Source: Candidatus Tectimicrobiota bacterium (lineage in GTDB: Bacteria > JACPUC01). From it: DNA of 64,000 nt. The stretch is taken from contig JACPUC010000030.1 in the NCBI GenBank assembly GCA_016192455.1, positions 1 to 64,000 of the forward strand, in the 5' to 3' direction. The notes under the pieces are model-generated. The model worked only from the letters and a program-made list of their open reading frames with translations, had not been told where the DNA came from and made no database searches. Positions 9,283-18,464 of this stretch are shown here, one piece after another. How positions within the stretch are numbered: position 1 is the stretch's first letter; every line of letters begins with the position of its first letter. A program made the translations under genes and the position numbers.

Positions 9283-9780
9283 CTAGGAGGAAGGTTCGCG
9301 GCGCGGCACGACTCCGAAGGCCATCTCCGCATCGGCGGCCACCTCGCCGGCCACCAGGCCCCGTCCCTCCACCATCCCTCCACTGGCGAGCGCTTTGAGG
9401 ACCGTCACTTCCAGGTAGAGCGCATCACCTGGAACAACCGGACGACGAAACCGCGCATGGGCGCTGCCAAACAGGAAGAGCTTGTCGTCGAACGCCGTCT
9501 GGGGGGTGCTTTTCCGGAACAGCAGGATCGTCGCCTGGCCGAGCGCTTCCAGGATCAGCGCGCCGGGCATGATCGGTCTGCCGGGGAAATGCCCCTGCAT
9601 GAACCACTCGTTGGCGGTGACGTTCTTCAGGCAGACGATGCGCCGATGCGGCTCGAAGGAGACAATCCGGTCAATGAAGAGGAACGGCGCGCGTTGCGGC
9701 AGGAGCTGAAAAATCTCGTCCTGGGGGGATGCGGTCGGCGCCGCCTGGGCTCCGCGAGCTTGCCGCGGGCGCTGCTGCAT
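9283..9780 (-). CDS. FabZ-like 3-hydroxyacyl-ACP dehydratase
   Basis: The 165-residue hotdog-fold protein has the FabZ signature HFPGRPIMPG with the catalytic His, followed by LEALGQ with the catalytic Glu. It would dehydrate 3-hydroxyacyl-ACP to the trans-2-enoyl form, following the FabG-like reductase of the same operon. The ORF track start (9942) adds a low-complexity arginine/glycine leader. ATG at 9780 is preferred because GGGAG lies nine bases upstream and the protein then has normal FabZ length. No enoyl reductase is encoded in the operon, so an unsaturated or polyene product is possible. Confidence 0.87.
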   Translation of the reverse strand: MQQRPRQARGAQAAPTASPQDEIFQLLPQRAPFLFIDRIVSFEPHRRIVCLKNVTANEWFMQGHFPGRPIMPGALILEALGQATILLFRKSTPQTAFDDKLFLFGSAHARFRRPVVPGDALYLEVTVLKALASGGMVEGRGLVAGEVAADAEMAFGVVPRREPSS

Positions 9781-9956
9781 GTGACGAATCTCCCGCCCCG
9801 GGCGGCCGCCGAGCCGGCCCTGACTCGAAAGACAGCGCTTCGTCCCCCGCGACCGGGCGCCGCGGAGCCGGAGATTCCCGCCGCGCGACACCCCTCGGGA
9901 CGCCCCAATACCTCCCTGCAACCTCCCCGCCGCGTCGGGCACCGCCGGCCTCGCGC

Positions 9957-10541
9957 TTACTTCCCGCCCTCGCCAAGGTACTGGCGCACCCGCTGGAGGA
10001 AGCCGTCGAGCGACAACTCGTCGGCGCCGCCTTCGCCGCCCGCCGCCACGATCTTCTTGGTTTTGGGGTCGAGGAGATCGACGCTCGAATTGATCGCCCG
10101 CACCCTCTTGGCGCCGCCGCCGGGATCAGCCACGACTCGGAACACCCCCTGGGATAACCCATAGATGAGATGCTCCCCGGCCTGCGTCTTGTGGAGGAAG
10201 AGGACAGCCTCCTCTTCCGGGGCGAGGGTCGGCGTGCCGGTGACTTTCATCACCAGCTTGCCGACGGTTCCCCCAAGCTGGCGGATGGTGAGGCTCTTCC
10301 GCCCCTCGCCCTTGAGAGTCTCGCTGACATCAACGGTGAGGTAGGTGTAGATTTTGCCCTTCTCCTCATCCCAGACGCTCCGCACGGTCTTGAACTTCCC
10401 CACCACGATTGCGTCTGCGTTGAGCGTCAGCTCCTTCAGGCTGTACCTCACCATGGTCGTCGCGGCTGCCGGCAGCGCCAGAAACGCCAGCATCCCCAGG
10501 ATGCAGCTCAGGGAGACCCCGATCCTCATGCTCCGCCCCAT
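9957..10541 (-). CDS. Secreted protein of unknown function inside the KS operon
   Basis: The 194-residue protein has a clear signal peptide (basic start, long hydrophobic core, ALPAAA before the cut). The mature part begins TTMVRYSLKELTLNADAIV and includes GEGRKSLTIRQLGGTVG and EEEAVLFLHK, with a predicted all-beta character. From memory, proteins of this look are often encoded next to matrixin-type proteases, and one such protease is at 473-2842, though not adjacent. RBS AAAGGA is well placed. It sits between fabG-like and fabZ-like genes on the same strand with gaps of 101 and 176 bp, so it may have its own signals. A role in polyketide export is possible but unsupported. Confidence 0.75.
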   Translation of the reverse strand: MGRSMRIGVSLSCILGMLAFLALPAAATTMVRYSLKELTLNADAIVVGKFKTVRSVWDEEKGKIYTYLTVDVSETLKGEGRKSLTIRQLGGTVGKLVMKVTGTPTLAPEEEAVLFLHKTQAGEHLIYGLSQGVFRVVADPGGGAKRVRAINSSVDLLDPKTKKIVAAGGEGGADELSLDGFLQRVRQYLGEGGK

Positions 10542-10642
10542 AGGTCGTTCCTTTCACCTCATGCAACGAACCGACACCTTGCAGGGCCGGCAGTGCAGCG
10601 TCGTGCCCAACCAGCTCGGCGGCGACACCGAGGAGCCTCCGT

Positions 10643-11380
10643 TCAGGTGTAGATGCCGCCATCGACCTGCACCACGGCGCCGGTCATGTAGCTCGCCATG
10701 GCGGAGGCCAGGAAGACCGCCGCCGAAGCGACCTCCTCGGGCCGCCCGGTGCGTTGCAGGGGGATGGCGCCGAGGTCCACCCCTTTGGCGATGAAGGCGG
10801 CGGTCATGTCGGTCTCGATGAGGCCCGGCGCCAGCGCGTTGACGCGGATTCCCCAGTGCCCCACCTCCTGGGCGAGGGACTTCGTGAAGGCGATGATGCC
10901 GGCCTTCGAGGCGGCGTAGTTCGTCTGACCCTTGCGGCCGCTGAGGCCGGCGATGGAGGAGACGTTGACGATGGCGCCGCTGCGCTGGCGGATCATCTGC
11001 TTCACCACGGCGCGGCTCCACAGGTAGAGTCCCCGCAGATTGGTCGTGATCACCTCGTCCCAGGCTTCCTCGGACATCATGGGGAGGAGGGCGTCGCGCG
11101 TCACCCCGGCATTGTTCACCAGCACGTCAATGGTTCCGAACTCCGCCGTCACCGCCTCCGCCGTGGCGCGGATGGCCTCCGCATCGTTGGCGGGCGCGCA
11201 GCGCGCCGCGGCGCTGCCGCCCTCCCCGCGGATCAGCTCGCACACCTGGCGGGCCGCCTCGGCGTTGCGGTGGTACGTGAGGACAACCTTGGCGCCCTCG
11301 CGGCCATAGGCAACGGCGATGGCTCTGCCGATCCCCCGGGAGCCGCCGGTGACGATGGCCGTTTTCCCCTCCAGCAACAT
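10643..11380 (-). CDS. FabG-like 3-oxoacyl-ACP reductase
   Basis: The 245-residue short-chain dehydrogenase has the NAD(P) motif TGGSRGIG, the NNAG motif and an intact catalytic set: Ser in VNVSSIAG and YAASK for YxxxK. In this operon it most likely reduces the 3-oxoacyl-ACP made by the KS pairs, using NADPH. The start is backed by a strong GGAGGGAG site. It follows the acyl carrier protein gene by 47 bp. Confidence 0.9.
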   Translation of the reverse strand: MLLEGKTAIVTGGSRGIGRAIAVAYGREGAKVVLTYHRNAEAARQVCELIRGEGGSAAARCAPANDAEAIRATAEAVTAEFGTIDVLVNNAGVTRDALLPMMSEEAWDEVITTNLRGLYLWSRAVVKQMIRQRSGAIVNVSSIAGLSGRKGQTNYAASKAGIIAFTKSLAQEVGHWGIRVNALAPGLIETDMTAAFIAKGVDLGAIPLQRTGRPEEVASAAVFLASAMASYMTGAVVQVDGGIYT

Positions 11381-11427
11381 GCGGCTCCCTCCCTCCTTGC
11401 CGGTCTCAAGGGCGGCGGCGCCGGCGC

Positions 11428-11706
11428 TCAGACGCCCTGCCCTTCCTTCAGCTTCTTGATCAGGCGCGCCAGGGTATCGACAGAGTAAAACTGCGCAATC
11501 GTCTCCTCGTCTTCCTTGATCCCCACCCCGAACTCCGATTCAATCCCGACAATAATCTCCAGGGCCTCAATGGAATCGAGACCTAGGCCCCCCTCTTCCT
11601 CCCCAAACAAGGGCTGCTTGTCGCCGATCTCCTGCGGCGAGATCTTCATCCGGATGCGTCGCACGATGAGGTCCTTCAGCGCTTTCTTGATGGTTTTCAG
11701 ATGCAT
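11428..11706 (-). CDS. Acyl carrier protein
   Basis: This 92-residue acidic protein has the phosphopantetheine attachment motif LGLDSIEALE, with Ser45 as the likely modified residue, and the typical ACP helix pattern. It would carry the growing chain for the KS, reductase and dehydratase. The start at 11706 (MHLKTIKKAL) gives the usual length; the upstream ORF extension lies inside the ketosynthase-like gene. The first codons overlap the last 10 bp of that gene, indicating translational coupling. No phosphopantetheinyl transferase or malonyl transferase is seen nearby. Confidence 0.9.
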   Translation of the reverse strand: MHLKTIKKALKDLIVRRIRMKISPQEIGDKQPLFGEEEGGLGLDSIEALEIIVGIESEFGVGIKEDEETIAQFYSVDTLARLIKKLKEGQGV

Positions 11707-12998
11707 TGCTCGTCTCTCACCGGCGCTGCTGCTGCAATGACGACGCTGCTGCTGGCGCCGCCGAACGCGGCGCTGTGGCAGAGGAGGCTCCGTATCGAAG
11801 CAGCGCGCGGCACATTCGGCACGTAGTCCAGATCGCACCCGGGGTCGGGTTCCTGATAGTTGAGCGTGGCCGGGATTATACCTGTGTCCAGGGCGAAAAG
11901 CCCAGCCGCAAGTTGAAACAGCCCGGCGGCGGCGCCCGTCTCGCCGCAGGCCGACTTCGGGCAGGTGACGGGGATACGCGCCGCCCGCGCTCCGAGCACC
12001 GCTTTCAGGGCCTCGGTTTCCGCGGCGTCGAAGGCAGGCGTCGAGTTGGCGGCCGCGACGATGAGGTCAAGGTCGCCTGGGGAGCAATCCGCCTCGCGCA
12101 GGGCCGCCTGCATCGATCCGATCATGCCGCGCCCGTCCGGATGCAGCGCCCGGGGCTGCCGCGCGGCGTGGGAGGAGCCGCAGCCGGCGACCAGCCCAGC
12201 CACGTTTGCACGACGGGCGGCGGCATGCCGCTGCGTCTCCAGGACAACGGCGGCGGCCCCCTCGCCAAGGAGGAGACCTTTCCGGCGCGCATCGCAGGGG
12301 CAGGAACGCTGCGTTTCCCGGCGGCCGGAGGGGAGGAGCCGAAGCTGCGCGAAGATGCGCAGGAGGATGGCGGAGAGCTCCTCGGCGGCCACCACGAGGG
12401 CGCAGTCGATCCGTCCCAGGCGCAGGGACATGGCCGCCAGCTCCACGGCGGCAAGCCCGGAGGTGGAGCCGCTGACGAGCACGACGCTGGGGCCGGTGAG
12501 CTGCAACCGCAGGTTGATCTCCCCCGCCAGGGCCACGTAGGTGGTGTTCTGAAACTTCAGCGGGCTGACGACCGCGGCGCCCTGCGAGAAGAGATTGAGC
12601 AGGAACGCTTCCGCATCTTCGGTGGCCCCGAACCAGGTCCCCGCGAAGACGCCGATGCGGCTGGGATCGAGCTGGGCCAGCTCCAGGCGCGCGCTGGCGA
12701 TCGCCTCGTCCGCCGCCAGCACGGCGAACTGAACGAGGCGCGGCAGGCGGCAGAAGCGGTCGCTCGCATCGTAGTCCTGCGGCGCGAAGCCGCGCACCTC
12801 ACCCGCCAGGGTGCAGCGGATCGACCCCGGGTCGAAGCGCTCGATGGGCCGGATGCCGTCCTCCGCCGCGCGCAGCGCCTCGCGCCAACGGGCGCGCCCG
12901 ACGCCGAACGGCGACACGATGCCCATTCCCGTGATGGCAACCGCGGCGGCGTGGCGGGGGTCGGAGGCCGGAGAGCTGCGCGAGGCGGCGCGCTTCAT
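11697..12998 (-). CDS. Ketosynthase-like protein lacking the catalytic triad (KS-beta 1)
   Basis: The 433-residue KAS-fold protein begins AAVAITGMGIVSPFG after a short leader. The Cys position is replaced (VSGSTSG where active enzymes have STACSAG), the first His region reads AANST, and the second reads CGETG instead of xGHTxG. It is thus a probable chain-length-factor-like partner. Its ATG overlaps the TGA of the intact KS as ATGA, strong evidence for this start and for coupled, equimolar synthesis. The Cys aligns with Thr, which differs from the Gly of the second copy, so the two KS-beta proteins have diverged. Confidence 0.82.
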   Translation of the reverse strand: MKRAASRSSPASDPRHAAAVAITGMGIVSPFGVGRARWREALRAAEDGIRPIERFDPGSIRCTLAGEVRGFAPQDYDASDRFCRLPRLVQFAVLAADEAIASARLELAQLDPSRIGVFAGTWFGATEDAEAFLLNLFSQGAAVVSPLKFQNTTYVALAGEINLRLQLTGPSVVLVSGSTSGLAAVELAAMSLRLGRIDCALVVAAEELSAILLRIFAQLRLLPSGRRETQRSCPCDARRKGLLLGEGAAAVVLETQRHAAARRANVAGLVAGCGSSHAARQPRALHPDGRGMIGSMQAALREADCSPGDLDLIVAAANSTPAFDAAETEALKAVLGARAARIPVTCPKSACGETGAAAGLFQLAAGLFALDTGIIPATLNYQEPDPGCDLDYVPNVPRAASIRSLLCHSAAFGGASSSVVIAAAAPVRDEQCI

Positions 12999-14293
12999 AC
13001 CGAGGCCCCTCCGGGAGGCTCCGCCGCGGTCCAGGGATGGCGGGGGAGCTCGGCGCAGGTCATGAAGACGAGGCAGACATTGTTCCCCCCGAAGCCGAAG
13101 GAGTTGGAGAGGGCGATGTGAATTGGTTGCCGACGCGCCACATTCGGCACGTAGTCGAGGTCGCACGCCGGATCGGGGGTCTCGTAGTTGATCGTGGGAG
13201 GCACAAAACCGCAGCGCATCGCCAGGATCGTGGCGATAGCCTCGAGCGCTCCGGCAGCCCCCAGGGTATGCCCCAGCATCGATTTCGTCGAGCTGATGGG
13301 AACTCCGTAGGCGGCGTCTCCGAAGACTGCCTTGATGGCGCGCGTTTCGGCGGCATCGTTCAACTGCGTCGCCGTGCCGTGGGCGTTGATGTACTGCACG
13401 GCGGCGGCATCGACGCCCGCGTCCTGAAGGGCGAGGTGCATGGCCCGCGCCGCGCCGCGGCCTTCCTTGTCGGGGGCGGTCATGTGGTAGGCGTCGCAGC
13501 TCAGGCCGTAGCCGGCCAGCTCGCAGTAGGCCATGGCCCGTCGGCGGCGGGCATGGTCGAAGCTCTCCAGGAGCAGCACCCCCGCGCCCTCTCCAAGGGA
13601 GAAGCCGCTGCGATGCTTATCGAAGGGGCGGATGCGCTCCTTCGTGAGCGCCTTGAGGACGCCAAAGCCGGCGAGCGTCAAGCGCGTCATGGGGTCGACG
13701 CCGACGGCCAAAATCACCGCGGCCTTGCCGCAGCGGATCACATCGACAGCCTGGCCGATGGCCATGGCCCCGGCTGAACAGGCAGTCGACACCGCGAAGC
13801 TCGGGCCGCGGAAGCCGAACTCCGCCGCCAGGTGATCGTTCACCGCATGGGGGGGGAAGGCGCAGAGGCGGGCGGCGTCCCTCGCCCGCCCACCACGGCG
13901 AAGGTAGTCTTCAGCGCCGAGCATGCCGCCAAGCGTGCTGCCTGTGACGAGCCCCCGCCGCTGCGCGGTCTCATCCGCGGCGGACTCGGCGGCGGACAGC
14001 GGCAGGCCGGCATCCCGCACAGCTTGCTCCGCCGCCAACTGCGCCAGCCACGAGGCGCGGTCAAGATCGCCGCCGGGACGTCTCCGCGTGCCGCGCTTGG
14101 CCCGCCGGCCTGGCGATCGGCGGGCAGCGTCCACCTCGCCGCCGTTCGAGGTTCGATAGCCGCTGGTATCGAAGGCCGTGATCGGGCGGATGCCCGATCG
14201 ACCAGCGTACAACCCCTCTGCAAAGGAAACCGTGTCATTTCCCAAGGAGGAGATTACGCCGAGTCCCGTGACCACCACGCGCTGAGCACTCAT
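12995..14293 (-). CDS. Beta-ketoacyl-ACP synthase, catalytically intact (KS 1)
   Basis: The 432-residue enzyme starts RVVVTGLGVISSLGND and has the complete triad: Cys172 in STACSAG, His305 in NAHGTAT and His342 in MLGHTLGAAG. It is the first gene of the operon and is coupled by a 4-bp overlap to a triad-less partner, the arrangement of KS-alpha/KS-beta pairs in type II polyketide synthases. A short arginine-rich insertion (about residues 56-75) is unusual for KAS II. The RBS is weak. The gene shares end motifs (CDLDYVPNV) with the other KS genes here, which suggests they arose by duplication. Confidence 0.88.
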   Translation of the reverse strand: MSAQRVVVTGLGVISSLGNDTVSFAEGLYAGRSGIRPITAFDTSGYRTSNGGEVDAARRSPGRRAKRGTRRRPGGDLDRASWLAQLAAEQAVRDAGLPLSAAESAADETAQRRGLVTGSTLGGMLGAEDYLRRGGRARDAARLCAFPPHAVNDHLAAEFGFRGPSFAVSTACSAGAMAIGQAVDVIRCGKAAVILAVGVDPMTRLTLAGFGVLKALTKERIRPFDKHRSGFSLGEGAGVLLLESFDHARRRRAMAYCELAGYGLSCDAYHMTAPDKEGRGAARAMHLALQDAGVDAAAVQYINAHGTATQLNDAAETRAIKAVFGDAAYGVPISSTKSMLGHTLGAAGALEAIATILAMRCGFVPPTINYETPDPACDLDYVPNVARRQPIHIALSNSFGFGGNNVCLVFMTCAELPRHPWTAAEPPGGASV

Positions 14294-15036
14294 CGTCGGA
14301 GGCTAGTGACCAGGATGTACCTAACACAGGGCTGCTGCCGCGTCCTTGCGAGCTGATCATTGAGTGACCGCGGCAGCGGGCGAATCCTCTCCACGCCTAA
14401 CCGGGAGAAGGAACCAGGGGATGATGCGGATACCATACACCACGCCGCCCCGCCATGGAAGAGCGGCCGGGCCGGTGGGGAACCGCGCCCCACACCCGGG
14501 GCTGCGCCTTCTGCGAGAGCTGCCCCCGGCGCGCATGGGGAGGAAATCGCCCGCCGGCTGGCGGGCAAGGGAGACGGGCCTTGCCTGTCTGCGCCTGCCC
14601 CGCGGCGGGGGAGGCAGGTGCTCCGCGCAGGCAGGCAGGAGCAAGAGAGGAGGCGGAAAGGAACGCTCGGCTCAGGCGAGCCGAGCGGCAGGGAGCGCCC
14701 GCGATGTCGCTGGACCGTTCGCGCAGGCGACGAAGGGCTGCGAATTCGCAGGGCTCGAATCGTCGGTAAGCGCCGCCAGCGGAACTGAAGACAAGGCAGC
14801 AGGGGAATCTCGGATTCCTTCCCCACCGTCTGCCGGGAGCCGCACCCCTTTGCGCGAGCTGCCGCGCAGCTCACAGGGACTGGGGGTGCCTGCCCGCCAC
14901 TGCCTACCTCCGCCGGCACGGCAGACAGGATGTGGCGCGAGGCAGGCGGGGGAGCCAGGGCCCCCCCACAAGAACTCCCCCTCCCGATGCCGCGAGCAAC
15001 GCATCGAATTCATCAGCGATCGTAGGAGACGCGACG
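14294..15036. other. Gene-free region with short inverted repeats
   Basis: Overlapping ORFs on both strands are arginine-rich and motif-free and are rejected. The region contains CAGGCAGG-type runs as at the window start, and a GAGCTGC/GCAGCTC inverted pair near 14855-14875. Any promoter for the ketosynthase operon should lie near its left end, but I see no convincing -35/-10 pair. Confidence 0.5.
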
Positions 15037-16932
15037 CTAGGCGCTGGCCAGGGCCTTGCTGCAGGCGGCGCGAATGCGCTCGAGGTCGTCGGTGTAGAGC
15101 AACCCCAGCTTCGTCAGCAGTTGGCGCAACGCCTGGCTGGTGCTGTTCAGATCGACCTGCACGATGTTCGGCAGAGTGAATCGCTGGGCGTCGAGTTTCC
15201 CCAGGTGGCGGGTGATTTGAGGCAGGAGGTGTTCCTTCACCTTCTCCCAGTCCTCCTTGATGGGGAGGATGAGCAAGTCCACCTGGTTGCGCAGGGCGTG
15301 CAGGGCGTGGGCCACGCTCTCGGCTCGCCGCGCCTCGGCGCTCTCCGGTCGTCTCGCCGCGTGTTCTGGTTCATTCTCGCGCCGCGCCGTGCCGGTCATG
15401 CGTTGGTAAAGTACCTTGATGCCGAGCTCGGAGAAGAACGTCTCCATCGCCCTCCCCAGCGGGGTTGAGCGCGCCAGTTCGGTCACCGCCACCTGCTTGA
15501 GGCTGCCCGTGGCCGCGCCGACCAGTTGCTTCGATTCTTCGTAAAGCTGTTCCTTCAAGCTGGTGACGTATTCTTGTTCTTGATTGGATTTGGCCCAGCT
15601 TCTCAGCAGGCGCTTGGCGGTGAACTTCAAGCCGGCATCATAGAAGTCGCGCCGGGCCAGTCGGTTGAAGATCGATCCCCAGGAGTAGAAGCGGCGCATC
15701 GCCCCGATCGTTTCGGTCTGCAGTTCGTAGGGCGTTATTCCCGCGGGTCGATGCACGGCGTGGTGGCCGTCGAAGTGGCCCCAGTGCTTCGACAAGAACT
15801 CACGGCCCTGCTTCACGAAGGTGGCGTAATCACGCGAGCCGGGAATCGGCGTCAGGATCATGAACTGGATGCTGTCGATATTCCAGCGGCGGGCGAAGTC
15901 CTGCGTCTGCCGGATGGTCTCAACGCTGTCCTCGTCCGAGCCGAGGACGAACATGCCGTGGATTTTGATGTCGTGCTGATGAAGGGCGCGGATCGCGTGC
16001 TCGATGTTTTCCACGGTTTCATGCTTGTTGAAGAGATCGAGGGTCTGCTGGTTGATCGACTCGAAGCCTACGAAGGCGCGCCCGCAATTCGCCCGCTTCA
16101 TCAGCTCGAGCAGCTCGGGGTCGCGCGACAGCTCATGGCGCACCTGAGCGCCCCAGCGCGGGGTCAGCTTGTTGTCGATCATGCCGGTGAGGATTTCCTT
16201 CATGCGTTTGCGGTTCACATTGAAGATATCGTCGGCGAAGAAGAGGTAATCGATCCCCTGCCGCCGCACGTTGAAGGCGATCTCCTCCAGCACGCGGTCG
16301 ACCGAGTGGGCCCGCGAGCCCTTGCCATTGAACGTGGGCACGGAGCAGAAGGAGCAATCGAAGGGGCAACCCCGCGCCGTCATGATCGAGGCCACCTTGA
16401 TGCGTTTGGCCCCCCCACGGAGCAGCGAGTAATCGGCGATGGGGTTGTCGTCCAGGTTTGTCTTCAACGGGCGGTCCTGGTTGTGCACCTTCTCGCCATC
16501 GGCCCAGTAGCTCAGCCCGCGGATGGCGCTGCGGTCGCGATCCCCCTCCAGGGCCTCGAGCAACTCGACGATCGTCTCTTCCCCCTCGCCGCGCACCAGG
16601 TAGTCGGCCTCATCGAGCCCCTCATCCGGCAGGAAGGTGACATGCGTTCCCCCCATCACCACCGGGATGCCCGCGCGCCGCGCCAGCCGGGCAAGCTCAT
16701 AGGCGCGGGGCACGGTGGAGGTCAAGGCCGACAGCCCCACCAGATCGGCCGAGAGGAAGTCCTGCATGTCAACCGCACCCAGCTCTTCAATGTAGACGCT
16801 TACGTCGTAGCCCCGATCGCGCAGGATGGTTCCCAGCAGGACCGAACCGATGCGGGGAAACGGCACGTGGCTGTAAACATGAAGATAGGCGGATTTCGTC
16901 TCGACGAACACGATCTTCTTGATACGCTTCAT
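15037..16932 (-). CDS. B12-binding-domain radical SAM protein
   Basis: The 631-residue protein has an N-terminal cobalamin-binding-like Rossmann region (about 1-140, with ETKSAYLHVYSHVPFPRIGS and later VVMGGTHVTF) followed by a radical SAM core with CPFDCSFC (Cys189, 193, 196) that binds the 4Fe-4S cluster. This is the BchE/HpnJ-like layout, often methyltransferases or ring-forming enzymes. The last 200 residues are helical and charged, without a known motif. Start ATG at 16932 follows GAAGGA; the longer ORF lacks support. It lies 743 bp upstream of the ketosynthase operon on the same strand. A tailoring role for that product is possible but only by proximity. Confidence 0.85.
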   Translation of the reverse strand: MKRIKKIVFVETKSAYLHVYSHVPFPRIGSVLLGTILRDRGYDVSVYIEELGAVDMQDFLSADLVGLSALTSTVPRAYELARLARRAGIPVVMGGTHVTFLPDEGLDEADYLVRGEGEETIVELLEALEGDRDRSAIRGLSYWADGEKVHNQDRPLKTNLDDNPIADYSLLRGGAKRIKVASIMTARGCPFDCSFCSVPTFNGKGSRAHSVDRVLEEIAFNVRRQGIDYLFFADDIFNVNRKRMKEILTGMIDNKLTPRWGAQVRHELSRDPELLELMKRANCGRAFVGFESINQQTLDLFNKHETVENIEHAIRALHQHDIKIHGMFVLGSDEDSVETIRQTQDFARRWNIDSIQFMILTPIPGSRDYATFVKQGREFLSKHWGHFDGHHAVHRPAGITPYELQTETIGAMRRFYSWGSIFNRLARRDFYDAGLKFTAKRLLRSWAKSNQEQEYVTSLKEQLYEESKQLVGAATGSLKQVAVTELARSTPLGRAMETFFSELGIKVLYQRMTGTARRENEPEHAARRPESAEARRAESVAHALHALRNQVDLLILPIKEDWEKVKEHLLPQITRHLGKLDAQRFTLPNIVQVDLNSTSQALRQLLTKLGLLYTDDLERIRAACSKALASA

Positions 16933-17771
16933 GAACCGTCCTTCTCGTGTGCTGTACCGCCGAAGGACGCGACCACCGCAAAGCCCCTGCTGCAAGCGCA
17001 TCTCAACGCCTGCCGCTTGGCTTGCTGCGTGGTCATGTCCGGTTCCTTGAGGAATAGAACCCCCGCCGATGCCGATGTTGGGCTGCGAAGAGCACTCCTG
17101 GCACGCCTCGGCGCCCGCCGGGGCCTGAGCGAATCAGGCCACCAAGAGCCACCCGCGGGGATAGGCGGACGAGGTCAAATGAGGTGCGACAGGGCGGCGT
17201 GACCGCCGCGTGCACAGACTGATGAACTATGGCACGAAACGTCGCCTGCCGCAACCCCTAATAGCCGCCCAGGTGCGAGGCCCCGATCGCCGCCGACACC
17301 ATGACGAGGCGGGCCGGCCTCGGCCTGTTCGTGTGCTGCCTTGCCGGCGGTGGCTGGCAGGCCAGGAGACGCGCCCCGTGATTGCATCTCGGCAAGGCGG
17401 TCACCTACGCGTCGAGTTTGTCCGCCGAGGTCCCGAGGTCCTGCTTTTCACCAACCTCATCCGTCGGGCGCCTCGCTGCAGAGTGGCGCGCAGACCTTCT
17501 AGCGGCGAGCGGCCGCTCAGGTCTCAACGCGGTCACGAGTGGGGCGTTCGGGGTGGGGAAGGAATGGGTGTGGTTTGGCGGCATGTTGCTCAGGACCCGC
17601 CGTGGCATGCTGCCCGTCAAGATCACGGGCAACGGCTGCCCTCCAGGGAGGCCGCGCCTCTCCTGGAGGCGAACCGCGCTTGCGTGCCACACCGCTGCCG
17701 CAACGGCGAGGCGCGGCGCCGCGCGGCCGCCTGCGCGCTGTTGATGTGTGTCGGGTAAGGAAGGAGTTAAG
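16933..17771. other. Gene-free region between radical SAM gene and tRNA-His
   Basis: No ORF here carries a recognisable motif. The longest minus-strand ORF runs straight through the tRNA gene, which marks it as spurious. The stretch would include the promoter of the radical SAM gene on its left side. I see no terminator or repeat that I can define. Confidence 0.45.
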
Positions 17772-17848
17772 TGGGGTGGACGAAGGGATTTGAACCCTCG
17801 ACCACTGGAGCCACAATCCAGTGCTCTGCCAGCTGAGCTACGTCCACC
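17772..17848 (-). tRNA. tRNA-His (GTG)
   Basis: Read on the minus strand, the acceptor arms GTGGACG and CGTCCAC pair, the D arm has AGCTCAGCTGGCAGAGC, the anticodon stem-loop CTGGATTGTGGCTCCAG carries GTG, and the T arm has GGGTTCAAATCCC. An extra 5' G faces C73, the His identity pair, and the 3' CCA is encoded. Coordinates include G-1 and CCA. Confidence 0.96.
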
Positions 17849-18464
17849 ACTGCGCGCTCGACCGATTGACGCCGTTGCTTCCTCGCAGGGAACCTGCATA
17901 TGGAGAGAGGACCTGCCCCTGGAAAGGTGGGCGAACCACTTCTCGCGAAGTGATTCTCATACCTAGGATACATGAGGCGTGTGGCGTTGTCGAGTGCTTT
18001 CGAGGTCGCTGCGTGTCAGCAAGAGAGCCTGGGGGCGGGGGCCGTCCGCTGCCGCTCCGGCGGAAGGAAATGGCGCCACGGTCGCGCCGATCCGTCAGCC
18101 GCCGGCTTCGAAGCCCATAGGTGGAGCTGTACAATCCTGGCCGATGAGCGGTAAAGTACAACGTTCGGCCAGGTGGTCAGGTTGGGCGGAGGCCGCGTCA
18201 CGGGGGTCACCCGGGGGTGGCGGTGGAAGTTTGACTTTCCCCGCGCTAGCGCCGAGAGGGCTTCAGCGCCAGCCCCGGTGACCTGCGGCGTGGAGGTGAC
18301 CGCATCACCCGAGGCGCGCGCCCGGTGGAAGCTCCGCCGCCGTTGAGGCAGGTACTTCGCCCAAGACCACGCTGCTCCGGCTGACGGATTCTCTGGCGGT
18401 CTGATCAAGTAGGAGGTTGTGCCCGGCAATCAGTTCCCTGCGGCTCGTGAAGGAGAAGAAACGA
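17849..18464. other. Gene-free region downstream of the tRNA locus
   Basis: Several overlapping ORFs exist on both strands with no motif and atypical composition. I see no riboswitch core that I can name. The right end contains the AAGGAG ribosome binding site of the reductase gene. Confidence 0.45.

Noticed and set aside
9252-9383. Extended N-terminus of KS 2
   Set aside because: The leader overlaps the dehydratase gene, is Trp/Arg-rich and has no counterpart in KAS enzymes.
17405-17899. 164-aa minus-strand ORF near tRNA-His
   Set aside because: It reads through the tRNA gene and has low-complexity Arg/Ala composition.
18016-18429. Riboswitch or gene upstream of the FMN reductase
   Set aside because: The G+C-rich stretch invites folding but no FMN or other riboswitch consensus is present.
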